A stretch of DNA of 14,278 nucleotides, taken from the NCBI GenBank assembly GCA_030594585.1, contig JAUVEX010000011.1, forward strand, positions 1-14,278, read 5' to 3'. A model generated the notes under the pieces. It saw only the letters and a list, made by a program, of their open reading frames with translations. It was not told the DNA's origin and did no database searches. The DNA comes from an archaeon (GTDB lineage Archaea > EX4484-52 > B79-G9). Each line of letters opens with the position of its first letter. The stretch's first letter is position 1. Below, piece after piece: positions 1-7,129 of this stretch. Both the position numbers and the translations under genes were made by a program.

Positions 1-1
1 G

Positions 2-892
2 TATCTTATAGAACACAGGAACAACATCTTAATTTGCGGAGGAACAGGTGCCGGAAAAACTTCTTTTTTGAATTCTCTGGTGGCATTCATACCCCCGCAG
101 GATAAGATAGTATCTATTGAAGACACCCGCGAGATAAATCTCCCGCACGATAACTGGATACCTTCAGTTTCAAGAACCGGGTTTGGTACAGTCACAAAAG
201 ACGGCACAAAATACGGCGAAGTTACGATGTTTGATTTACTTAAGGAATCTTTTAGGCAGAACCCGGACTATGTAATTGTGGGGGAAGTAAGGGGTAAAGA
301 AGCATCTGTCCTGTTTCAGGGTATGGCATCGGGCCACCCTTCTCTGGGCACAATACACGGCGGTTCTGTAGAAGATATCATAAAGAGGATGGAAACTCCG
401 CCAATCGAGCTTCCGCCGGCGCTTATAGACTCTCTTGATGTGGTTGTTGTGATAACACATGCATCGCAGTTCGGAAAATCTGCAAGAAGAGTGAAAGAAT
501 TGGCAGAAATCGAGAGTGTGGATCCAAACACCGGAAAAGCACAGATCATAAAAAGCTTCCAATGGTCGCCGGTGTTTGACAGGCATGAAAAGCATCACAG
601 CTATATTGTTGAGAAAGTCAGTATGGAATACGGCACAACACTTTTGAATATTGAAAAAGAGATAAACTTAAGAAACATATTTTTAGGCTGGCTTTTAGAT
701 AAAAAGATTCTTGCATTTCATGAGGTTGCCAGATATTTATCCATGTATTATAAGGAAAAACAGACTGTTTTAGACCTTATGAAAAAAGACGGAATTTCTC
801 TGGATTTGCCTCAGGAAATAGATCGAACCATCATGCCGAAAACAGATAATGAATCATCTGAAAAGCACAAAGAAGATGAAGTTTTACTTTAA
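2..892 (+). CDS. VirB11/FlaI-type secretion or pilus assembly ATPase, 5' truncated
   Basis: The reading frame is open from base 2, so the gene starts left of the window and 296 C-terminal residues are visible. Visible residues 13-21 are the Walker A loop GGTGAGKTS. An Asp-box-like SIEDTREINLP follows at about 38-48, Walker B YVIVGEVRG at about 90-98 and the His box GHPSLGTIHGGS at about 111-122. This order is diagnostic of type II/IV secretion ATPases (VirB11, GspE, TadA, archaellum FlaI), hexameric cytoplasmic motors that power pilus, archaellum or secretion machines through a polytopic membrane partner. The tail after about residue 280 is Glu/Lys-rich. A TTG at 68 could be mistaken for a start, but it lies after Walker A and cannot be one. 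No pilin or membrane platform gene is visible, so pilus, archaellum and secretion roles cannot be separated. The family call is firm; the specific system is unknown. Confidence 0.93.
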   Translation, partial: YLIEHRNNILICGGTGAGKTSFLNSLVAFIPPQDKIVSIEDTREINLPHDNWIPSVSRTGFGTVTKDGTKYGEVTMFDLLKESFRQNPDYVIVGEVRGKEASVLFQGMASGHPSLGTIHGGSVEDIIKRMETPPIELPPALIDSLDVVVVITHASQFGKSARRVKELAEIESVDPNTGKAQIIKSFQWSPVFDRHEKHHSYIVEKVSMEYGTTLLNIEKEINLRNIFLGWLLDKKILAFHEVARYLSMYYKEKQTVLDLMKKDGISLDLPQEIDRTIMPKTDNESSEKHKEDEVLL

Positions 893-901
893 TTGATCAT
901 T

Positions 902-930
902 AAAAAAAGAAATAAATCTTGTGATTTATT
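902..930 (-). terminator. Hairpin plus T-tract terminator for the minus-strand Trp-rich gene pair
   Basis: AATAAATC at 911-918 and GATTTATT at 923-930 form a perfect 8-bp stem with a four-base loop. Read on the minus strand, the stem is followed by a run of seven T (complement of 902-908). The right arm overlaps the stop codon of the 929-1453 gene. It sits between two convergent genes. The stem is AT-only apart from one pair, so it is weak; archaeal termination often needs only the T-tract. Confidence 0.45.
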
Positions 931-1453
931 AACCCGCTGCATGCGCTTGGTTCGGGCTTTTTCGCGATATTCCTAATTCTTCCCGTATGCGTTCCTCTAT
1001 TTCAAAAAGATAATCCCTGTATTCTTCCCACATTTTTCGTCTGTGACGATTATAGAATGCATACGCGTAAGTCCACCAAAGGCTTTTCTGGATGCTGTGA
1101 TGGTACCATAGTTCTGTGTTTATTGTGGCGTTTATCTTTAAGTTCATCCAGCCGTTCTTGTCCTTAATGCTTTGGTTTCCCCAGCACCACACCGTAATCC
1201 ACATTTTTGTCCAGCGGTCGCCAGGCTTTTTCGCTTTCCACCGGCCTTTAAATGTGCCGTCAGTCAAATCCCAGCCAATCATCTCCTCAAAAAACTTAGG
1301 GGCATCAATTTCAAGAGTTTGCCTCATAATACCTTCAATTGATTCGCATATTTTTCCGAAAGGGTCATTGCCTTTGAATTTTATTACAATGACATCCTGT
1401 CCCTGGAGCAGCTCGTCTTTGTATTCTATTTTTTTTTCTTTTTTAGCTGCCAC
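929..1453 (-). CDS. Trp-rich conserved-type protein of unknown function, paralog of the upstream gene
   Basis: This 174-residue soluble protein is not recognised. It has a Lys/Glu-rich N-terminus and an unusual 11 tryptophans, most of them at residues 61-137, with segments such as GRWKAKKPGDRW, KMWITVWCW and KSLWWTYAYAFYNRHRRKMW. The C-terminal third looks like a basic-acidic amphipathic helix. No signal peptide or membrane segment is seen. The start is GTG at 1453; GAGG lies about six bases upstream, and the start overlaps the last 11 bases of the 1443-1958 gene, so the two are probably co-transcribed and translationally coupled. The two proteins align along most of their length (F+G..P near the start, an RW...K..D block, IQ.S, and FY.R.R...W.E near the end), so they look like an old tandem duplication. 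The alternating Trp and charged residues could suit a beta-barrel with a ligand or lipid pocket, but that is speculation. Confidence 0.78.
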   Translation of the reverse strand: MAAKKEKKIEYKDELLQGQDVIVIKFKGNDPFGKICESIEGIMRQTLEIDAPKFFEEMIGWDLTDGTFKGRWKAKKPGDRWTKMWITVWCWGNQSIKDKNGWMNLKINATINTELWYHHSIQKSLWWTYAYAFYNRHRRKMWEEYRDYLFEIEERIREELGISRKSPNQAHAAG

Positions 1454-1958
1454 CGTGCCTCAACTCTTCAAAATACTGCTTGATGCCGTTTTGATATTGG
1501 ACTGAAAGGTGCCTTGCCTCTTCAAACCATTCCATTCTTTTCCTATGGTAAAATATGGTGTGCCAAAAGCGCCGCGCCATTTCATAAAGTATTGACTGTT
1601 GTATTATCGTGTCTTGGGGGTATTCTGTTATGAAACGCGGCTTTAAGATAAGTGAGGCATGTCCTGAATTATTGGCTGATGAGCCTGAAAGCACAACATC
1701 AAAACGAAGGTAGCTGTATATGTCATAGTCCTTTACAAGTCTCCATCGCACCTTGAATTTATCTTGTCCTGCAACTGTTTCCCATGTGTAGAACATTTCC
1801 TGTATTTTGCTGTCAGGAACTTCGAAATTTTCTTTTAATAGTGCCTGTATCTTATTGTAAAGGCGTTCGGGGTGAGGACCGGTAAAATTCATAAGAATGT
1901 CTTTCTGAGGTTCAAAAATATTGTCAAATATTGTAAGTTTTGTTCGTGCCCAAACCAT
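1443..1958 (-). CDS. Conserved-type protein of unknown function, first gene of a paralogous pair
   Basis: This 171-residue protein is not recognised. The ATG at 1958 was chosen because a strong GGAGGG ribosome binding site (1965-1970) sits six bases before it; the frame stays open to 2108 but that extension runs through the promoter region. The product begins MVWARTKLTIFDNIFEP, has an N-terminal alpha/beta-looking half (KIQALLKENFEVPDSK), a central strand-rich part (FKVRWRLVKDYDIYSYLRFDVVLSG) and a C-terminal aromatic/basic helix (ARRFWHTIFYHRKRMEWFEEAR). No membrane segment is visible. The same layout and several identical positions occur in the downstream gene, with which it overlaps by 11 bases. 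It is divergent from a small membrane protein gene. The two proteins may act as a heterodimer; this is inferred only from duplication and coupling. Confidence 0.78.
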   Translation of the reverse strand: MVWARTKLTIFDNIFEPQKDILMNFTGPHPERLYNKIQALLKENFEVPDSKIQEMFYTWETVAGQDKFKVRWRLVKDYDIYSYLRFDVVLSGSSANNSGHASLILKPRFITEYPQDTIIQQSILYEMARRFWHTIFYHRKRMEWFEEARHLSVQYQNGIKQYFEELRHGGS

Positions 1959-2014
1959 TTTATTCCCTCCATATAAATGGATTATTTCGTGTTGTATAAG
2001 AATATGTGTATGGC

Positions 2015-2037
2015 TTATATATAAACTTTTTATATAA
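2015..2037. promoter_or_regulatory. Divergent promoter region with palindromic TATA element
   Basis: TTATATATAA at 2015-2024 is a perfect 10-bp palindrome, and TTTTATATAACC lies at 2028-2039. They sit between the divergent starts at 1958 (minus) and 2069 (plus). Either element is placed to serve the plus gene (about 32-50 bases to its start) or the minus gene (about 60-75 bases, leaving a leader that contains the GGAGGG site). A single symmetric TATA box could in principle serve both directions. Confidence 0.5.
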
Positions 2038-2068
2038 CCTGCACACAAATAGTCTTTTGGTAAGATAT

Positions 2069-2407
2069 ATGGATTGGATTGTAATTGTTGCGGGGCTGGT
2101 AATAGCATTAGGAGTTATGATGCTTTATAGAATTGTTGACCGTGAAGGCGTTACAGACAAAACACTTTATCCAATAATGATTTTAGGTTTGGTTCTGATT
2201 TTCGGCGGGTTCTATCTTATATTTTATTTTATACCTGCGGAAATCGTCAAAAGAAAAATTTATGGATTTGTGCTTACTGTATTCGGTTTTTGGCTCACAT
2301 TCAAATTTCCTGATTCGGGTTCTCACCAGGGTGGCGACATGTCTGTGTTAGGCATGCTTTTTGGAATAGTCATGCTTGTTCTGGGCCTTTATTGGTTTAT
2401 GTTCTAA
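2069..2407 (+). CDS. Small four-helix membrane protein, unknown function
   Basis: The product is 112 residues, almost entirely hydrophobic, with four likely membrane helices at about 3-20, 35-55, 63-79 and 92-111. A short charged loop (YRIVDREGVTDK) lies between helices 1 and 2, EIVKRK between 2 and 3, and a Gly/His/Asp loop (PDSGSHQGGD) between 3 and 4. The ATG at 2069 was preferred to the ATG at 2006: the earlier one falls in the TATA-like promoter region, and the later one has GGTAAG about five bases upstream and begins directly with a membrane helix. No family is recognised. It is followed after 46 bases by the 607-residue gene, which has its own promoter, so the two may or may not be co-transcribed. 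Confidence 0.7.
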   Translation: MDWIVIVAGLVIALGVMMLYRIVDREGVTDKTLYPIMILGLVLIFGGFYLIFYFIPAEIVKRKIYGFVLTVFGFWLTFKFPDSGSHQGGDMSVLGMLFGIVMLVLGLYWFMF

Positions 2408-2421
2408 GAATTTATAGCAAA

Positions 2422-2433
2422 TTTAATATATAA
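2422..2433 (+). promoter_or_regulatory. TATA box of the 607-residue protein gene; leaderless transcript likely
   Basis: TTTAATATATAA is centred about 26-27 bases before the ATG at 2454, the usual archaeal TATA-to-transcription-start distance. No Shine-Dalgarno-like motif precedes the ATG. The mRNA is therefore probably leaderless. Confidence 0.6.
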
Positions 2434-2453
2434 CATATCCACAAACTTAACCT

Positions 2454-4277
2454 ATGGGTAAATTTGTTCTTGCAGACAGCGAACTTGAAAACACGACAGG
2501 CCAAGGTCCGAATTCTTTTGGAAATAATAATATGGGCCCGTGCTTTATTGTACAGGCAGAAGACCAGCAAAAAACGCTATTAAATCCTACAACTGCTCCC
2601 GGCGGAATTATGGGAATGTACTACAGCCTTATGTTTGAGCTTCCAAAAGACAATTGGAATCCCGCAAAGCCTGAAGAGACAATTGAAGTAAGCCCGGTTC
2701 ATCAGCAGTATTATCAGCTTGTGACTGCCCAAAAAGAGCAGCTTGAAGGTAAAATAAAGCAGGGAATGGCAAGCATTTCACAATCCATTGCAGATTTAGA
2801 GCTTGTGGAACACGACAAAAGAAAATATGATGAATTTCAGGAATATCTTGTTGATCTTAAAAGCCCGGATGATAAAAGAAAAAGAGCGGCAAATCTTCGC
2901 CTGAAAAGTGTTTTTGTAGACCAAGTGGATTTTCATGTGGGTGGAACCGGTCAGGGTGCGGGAAGGTTGTCTTTGGCTTTTATGAGAAATAATAACATAA
3001 TGCCCACAGTTGTTGATGATTTTTTCAGGATGAAGTCCTTGGAATCTATCAAAACCGGAAATCTTAGAGACCTTCCGGATGTTGAGAGAAGGATGCTTGA
3101 AACCAAATTCAACGCATACAACCAATGGATTGAGGTTTTCAGAAGTACTGTTGAGCGCAGGCTCGAAAGAATGGATATATTGATTAAAAGCAGGAAAAAA
3201 ACACTTGATGAATATCGAGAGTGGCTAAAGCCGATAATTGCACGGCACCGTATGATAAAAGAGGTTGCAGACATAAAAGATAAACGCAAAGATTATTCTG
3301 TACACTTTCTTAACTCGCCGGGAAGCGCCGTATCAAGAAACTTGAGCACAACATGGGTGTGGAAAAACATGTTGATACCGGATGACCGGCTATATCCACG
3401 AGAAATGGAAGCAATGTATAAGTTAAAAACATTTGACCCATGGGCCGAGAAAAATCTTGTTTACAGCTATGATACAGGACTTATATGCAAGCACCCATGG
3501 ATTACAAAAGAATGGATTGATGCAAAAGCAAAAAGTATTGAAGATAAGTTCGATTCAAACAAAATATATTTTACTTTTGGAACAATAGATCTGTGTAAAA
3601 CAAACATAAAATTCGCATCAGGCTCTGAATTAGAGGATGGGGATTTTGAGGTCCAGATGTTTATATTTAGCAAAAATGCTATGCTTGTAAAGCTTTTAGA
3701 GCTTGAGGCAATAAAAGAGGATCTTGAAGTGTATATAAGTGATATGCTCGGGATAAAGCATAAATTTGATGATGTAAAGTCTGTTAAGCCTAAAAAAGGG
3801 ACAAAAGCAAAAGAGGGCGAAAAACCACCCGAATTGACTCTTAAAGTCCCTATAAATTACAGGAAAACTGGCGGGAAATACGAACTTCACCCGGATTGTC
3901 TTTCTAATTTAAGATCCAAAGAAATGTCTAACTATTTTGAGCATGTTTCAAGAAGCATAGAATTATACAACAAACTTGAAAAAGAAAAAAAAAGCAAAAA
4001 AGATAAGCAGCTTAAATTATCAAAAACAGAATTCTTTAAAGTATTTCCTCATGAACAGTATTATCCTGTAGAATACAAAAAAACAAACGAATCCTTTGAT
4101 GATTTGCTTCATCTTTTCGGAATTCATTCACTTAAAAACGCACTTATGCGCAAAGGTCCGTATGAGAACACATTTGATGAGCGGGTGACCAAATTCTACC
4201 TGAAATTTTCATCCGGCAGGTTTGACCAGATTTTAGGCATGATAAAAAGACGAATGAAGATTGCAGAAATTCAGTAA
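2454..4277 (+). CDS. Large soluble protein of unknown function (607 aa)
   Basis: I do not recognise this protein. It lacks a signal peptide and membrane helices. The N-terminus is Gly/Asn-rich (residues 1-55). Helical, coiled-coil-like stretches lie at about 82-135 and 208-280, the second strongly basic-acidic (ERRLERMDILIKSRKKTLDE, then REWLKPIIARHRMIKE). Between them is a Gly-rich turn, HVGGTGQGAGRLSLAFMRNN (about 161-180). A second half with aromatic-rich strands (about 300-430) is followed by a Lys-rich linker (about 440-460) and another Lys-rich segment at 507-524. Length and clean codon structure make it certainly a gene. No nucleotide-binding loop, zinc knuckle or obvious catalytic cluster is visible. 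It lies near the secretion-type ATPase and the Trp-rich pair, but on a separate promoter. A structural or scaffolding role in that neighbourhood is only a guess. The gene ends 61 bases before a convergent gene. Confidence 0.85.
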   Translation: MGKFVLADSELENTTGQGPNSFGNNNMGPCFIVQAEDQQKTLLNPTTAPGGIMGMYYSLMFELPKDNWNPAKPEETIEVSPVHQQYYQLVTAQKEQLEGKIKQGMASISQSIADLELVEHDKRKYDEFQEYLVDLKSPDDKRKRAANLRLKSVFVDQVDFHVGGTGQGAGRLSLAFMRNNNIMPTVVDDFFRMKSLESIKTGNLRDLPDVERRMLETKFNAYNQWIEVFRSTVERRLERMDILIKSRKKTLDEYREWLKPIIARHRMIKEVADIKDKRKDYSVHFLNSPGSAVSRNLSTTWVWKNMLIPDDRLYPREMEAMYKLKTFDPWAEKNLVYSYDTGLICKHPWITKEWIDAKAKSIEDKFDSNKIYFTFGTIDLCKTNIKFASGSELEDGDFEVQMFIFSKNAMLVKLLELEAIKEDLEVYISDMLGIKHKFDDVKSVKPKKGTKAKEGEKPPELTLKVPINYRKTGGKYELHPDCLSNLRSKEMSNYFEHVSRSIELYNKLEKEKKSKKDKQLKLSKTEFFKVFPHEQYYPVEYKKTNESFDDLLHLFGIHSLKNALMRKGPYENTFDERVTKFYLKFSSGRFDQILGMIKRRMKIAEIQ

Positions 4278-4338
4278 ATCGCGCATCAAAAAGCAACACA
4301 ATCTTCCTTCGCAACAAGAAATCAGCAGATAAAGCTTT

Positions 4339-6198
4339 TTATTTAGATACAAAAGTAAGCTTTGTATTTAAATCAGTAAAAGAATATTTTTTATTTATAT
4401 TGTTATTTTTTAAAGTTTTATAGATCTTTACATTATCAAATGATTTTTTAATATTGCCATTAACATCAATAATTATTAATTCACCATACTCATTATTAAA
4501 TAGAATCTCTTTTTTATTATTAATACAATAGATATTATAATTCCCCCTATGTAGTACTCTTTCTTTTTCTTTATAAACTTTACTTAAAGAAGGAGTTTTA
4601 CTTAAATCGTTTTTATCAAAAGTTAATTTGTACACATTCTCTCCATCTTTTTCACTTAAAGAACCATGCATAAACAACGTTCTGTCCCCCATCCAACACA
4701 TTCCATCTATTCCTGGATAAGAATCAGTATTACCATAACCAGATAATTTAATCTTTTTAAAAGTGTAGTACTTAGTATTATGTTCTTTTTCTACTGAATT
4801 TTCATATTTTACCCAGTCACCTGAAACAGGACTGATAAATCTTGTTTTCTCTCCAAAGAACATTTCATACATTGTGCCAACAGGATCACTGCCAATAGCA
4901 CCATAGCCGCCAGATATTCTGCTTAATGCTTCATTAAATGAAACAAACTCATTATTTCTTGAATCATATAACGGTATATTCCTAATTGCAGGTATAATAA
5001 GAGATTTTTCGTGGTTTCCATAATAATCTGAAAGTATTTGCAGTTTTTCTTGTTTAGTCTTGGCGCTTAATAAAGATGCCACTAGTTTATTTTTTATATT
5101 ATCATATTTATTTTTCTCATTCAAATCCTGAATTGCAAGATAACTTGAATAGAATACCGGATCACATATACCTTGTGGTTCAAAATACCTAAATGCCATT
5201 AAACTGTTATCTTGATTTACAGCAGAAAAAAGAGCCCTATCACGAGCATAAATAGTTCGAGCACCCCCCCTTCTAAATGCTTTTTTACCAATAAACCTCT
5301 CGCATTTTTGATTATTGCTGCAATCCCAGATATAGCCACCAGGATTAAAATATTTATCGCCATTTAATCTTAAAGCAAGAGATCTTTTGTCATTTTCATC
5401 GATAGCAAGAAGGCTATCATCTGTTAAATCAACTTTTTCAACTCTTTTGTCATCAGGTAAGCTATTGTCATATGTGTACGGGACGCCGTCCTTGCCTGTG
5501 TACAGGTATCTACCATCCTTTAGAACAGCCTGGATATTTCCCTTGTCAAAACATTCAATCTCCTCACCTTGCTCTTTAAACTCAGCCACAACCCTATTGC
5601 AGTTGATAGCATCAATTTTCTCTTGCGACTTATTCTTAAGAACATCAATCTTAGAATCATCAAACCCTGTTAATCTATCATAAAAATTTTTGTCTTTCGC
5701 GTTTGACCTGCCATAATTAGAAAATTCAGCCCATATCCTCTCGTAGCTGTTGGTGTCCTGCACGGTTATTTTTGTCACATTCTCAAGAATAATCCCTGTT
5801 TCGTTGCATTTCTCGGAATACTCCAAGGCGCAATTTCCTGACTCGTACATTTTTTCTGCTGTGATATATTGCTTAAGAATCGTGTTTTCGTATAGCTGCT
5901 GGTTGCTTCCTTTTTGCTGGTAGTCAAGAAAAACCCACGCAGTCGCAACAACAGCAACAAATAGTATTGATAATAGTGTTAATAATGCGCCTTTGGCAAT
6001 AACTTTCAGGATGCTTTTTTTCTTTTTTACAGGTTTCTTGACATCTGTATGTTGTTTTTCGGTGTCTTTTTTCTGTTTTTCCGGTTTGCTATCTTTGGCT
6101 TCATCTTTTTTTCTGGCAGAATATATCTTAATCCCACAATCAGGACAGAACTTGTTGTCCTTGTCCAGCTCTTTTTTGCATTTAGGGCATAAAGTCAT
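4339..6198 (-). CDS. Zinc-ribbon, single-TM protein with large ectodomain (619 aa)
   Basis: Residues 4-21 form a C-terminus-type zinc ribbon at the N-terminus: Cys4-x2-Cys7-x10-Cys18-x2-Cys21 (CPKC...CPDCG). A Lys/Glu/Asp-rich linker spans about 27-61, a single membrane helix about 68-91, and the remaining 530 residues follow with no further membrane segment, so the expected topology is zinc ribbon inside and a large domain outside. The ectodomain contains nine cysteines and alternating Tyr/Gly/Asp-rich strand-like stretches suggestive of a beta-rich, possibly propeller-like fold; this is inference. The ATG at 6198 was chosen because GGCGAT precedes it at 6202-6207; the in-frame TTG at 6216 is less likely. 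The last third is strikingly AT-rich and Asn/Lys-rich compared with the first. The function is unknown. Zinc-ribbon plus TM architecture is common among poorly characterised prokaryotic envelope proteins. Confidence 0.85.
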   Translation of the reverse strand: MTLCPKCKKELDKDNKFCPDCGIKIYSARKKDEAKDSKPEKQKKDTEKQHTDVKKPVKKKKSILKVIAKGALLTLLSILFVAVVATAWVFLDYQQKGSNQQLYENTILKQYITAEKMYESGNCALEYSEKCNETGIILENVTKITVQDTNSYERIWAEFSNYGRSNAKDKNFYDRLTGFDDSKIDVLKNKSQEKIDAINCNRVVAEFKEQGEEIECFDKGNIQAVLKDGRYLYTGKDGVPYTYDNSLPDDKRVEKVDLTDDSLLAIDENDKRSLALRLNGDKYFNPGGYIWDCSNNQKCERFIGKKAFRRGGARTIYARDRALFSAVNQDNSLMAFRYFEPQGICDPVFYSSYLAIQDLNEKNKYDNIKNKLVASLLSAKTKQEKLQILSDYYGNHEKSLIIPAIRNIPLYDSRNNEFVSFNEALSRISGGYGAIGSDPVGTMYEMFFGEKTRFISPVSGDWVKYENSVEKEHNTKYYTFKKIKLSGYGNTDSYPGIDGMCWMGDRTLFMHGSLSEKDGENVYKLTFDKNDLSKTPSLSKVYKEKERVLHRGNYNIYCINNKKEILFNNEYGELIIIDVNGNIKKSFDNVKIYKTLKNNNINKKYSFTDLNTKLTFVSK

Positions 6199-6236
6199 AA
6201 TATCGCCATTGAACAAATATAGTTGTCTTTATGTGC

Positions 6237-6244
6237 TTATATAT
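6237..6244 (-). promoter_or_regulatory. TATA box of the zinc-ribbon membrane protein gene
   Basis: On the minus strand this reads ATATATAA, inside AGATATATAAGC, about 40 bases before the ATG at 6198. This predicts a leader of roughly 15 nt that includes the GGCGAT ribosome binding site. It lies between the stop of the glycosylase gene (6267) and this gene, suggesting separate transcription. Confidence 0.5.
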
Positions 6245-6266
6245 CTGTTTATGCTATTTAAATAAT

Positions 6267-7076
6267 TCAATTGTCATTCAAAAACTTCTGCAAATATATT
6301 TCTGCCAATCCCTGGAACTTCCCGAATTTCCTTTTGGAAAAATCACGCACATCCTTGTCTGTTTCCCATTCAAAACCGTAATTTTCCCTAAAGATTTTTT
6401 TAATCAAAACATCAACATAAAATGCGTTATATTCCCTAAGCTGGAAAAGCCTAAAAATGTCAAGAGAATATGGACCAATTCCTTTGACAGTATGTAGTGT
6501 GTCTAAATCCACACAATTTCTAAATCTCATATATTCTGCGATATTCTCGATAAATTCTGTCCTGTAGCCAAGAGCGCATTCTTTTAGCAATTCTTTTTTT
6601 TGAAGCACTTCAAGAGCTGTTGGGAAATATTCGCCACCCCCAAAAGCATCAACAATTTTTCCAACCATTTTCTTGTATTGCGCAAAGGTTACATTCTGGG
6701 ATGCTATTATTGATGCCAGTGCCTCGAAATCATCATAAGCAGATAAAAGCCTGTTGCCGTAAATTGCATTGCTGAAATTTTTAAGCACTTTATCGTTTTC
6801 AGCAATTGCATAAAATTCTGTTAAATCCTCTTTCGCGCCAAGACAGAATGATATTCTATCCGCGATTTGTTTTTGTTCTAATGAGTTTATTTCTCTGTTA
6901 AATTCAATAACAAGAGAATTGTGTTTTTGGGTAAATGAAAGCCTGAGTGGTTCTCCTTTATGCATTATGGTTCTTTCAGGCTTAGTTCCAAAGAAAAAGA
7001 AAAAAGGCTTGTATTTGAGTATTTTCTCTAAGTTGAAATCATCTGCTAAAGGAATTGATGCTATGGGCATATGCAT
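6267..7076 (-). CDS. HhH-GPD family DNA glycosylase (AlkA/OGG-like)
   Basis: This 269-residue protein belongs to the helix-hairpin-helix DNA glycosylases, which remove damaged bases to begin base excision repair. The N-terminal part (about 1-105) resembles the AlkA/OGG beta-sheet domain. The helical core includes LASIIASQNVTFAQYKKMVG (about 120-140). The hairpin GIGPYSLD occupies 199-206, and the catalytic aspartate is Asp222 in AFYVD. Where OGG1-type bifunctional enzymes have a catalytic Lys in the hairpin (GVGTK), this protein has Tyr203, so it is likely a monofunctional glycosylase, closer to AlkA (alkylated bases) than to OGG1. The length matches AlkA (about 280). The N-terminus holds a run of five Phe (KPFFFFFG). 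No iron-sulfur cysteines of the Nth/MutY type are present. The start at 7076 has no ribosome binding site and follows a TATA-like box, so it may be leaderless; Met3 is an alternative start. Confidence 0.88.
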   Translation of the reverse strand: MHMPIASIPLADDFNLEKILKYKPFFFFFGTKPERTIMHKGEPLRLSFTQKHNSLVIEFNREINSLEQKQIADRISFCLGAKEDLTEFYAIAENDKVLKNFSNAIYGNRLLSAYDDFEALASIIASQNVTFAQYKKMVGKIVDAFGGGEYFPTALEVLQKKELLKECALGYRTEFIENIAEYMRFRNCVDLDTLHTVKGIGPYSLDIFRLFQLREYNAFYVDVLIKKIFRENYGFEWETDKDVRDFSKRKFGKFQGLAEIYLQKFLNDN

Positions 7077-7090
7077 AATTAGTTTTTCAA

Positions 7091-7100
7091 GTTAATATTT
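7091..7100 (-). promoter_or_regulatory. TATA-like box of the DNA glycosylase gene
   Basis: AAATATTAAC on the minus strand lies about 20 bases upstream of the ATG at 7076, with no Shine-Dalgarno-like motif between. The spacing is slightly short for a leaderless start, so support is modest. Confidence 0.35.
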
Positions 7101-7129
7101 TTGAATCTCTAAAAATTTAGAAGTTTAAT

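Noticed and set aside
236..598. 120-codon open frame on the minus strand inside the ATPase gene
   Set aside because: It is antisense to the VirB11-like coding frame whose motifs are unambiguous.
2006..2068. Upstream ATG for the small four-helix protein
   Set aside because: It would place the start inside the promoter region and add a non-helical segment before helix 1.
1959..2108. N-terminal extension of the 1443-1958 gene up to 2108
   Set aside because: It crosses the TATA elements, and the GGAGGG site sits directly before the ATG at 1958.
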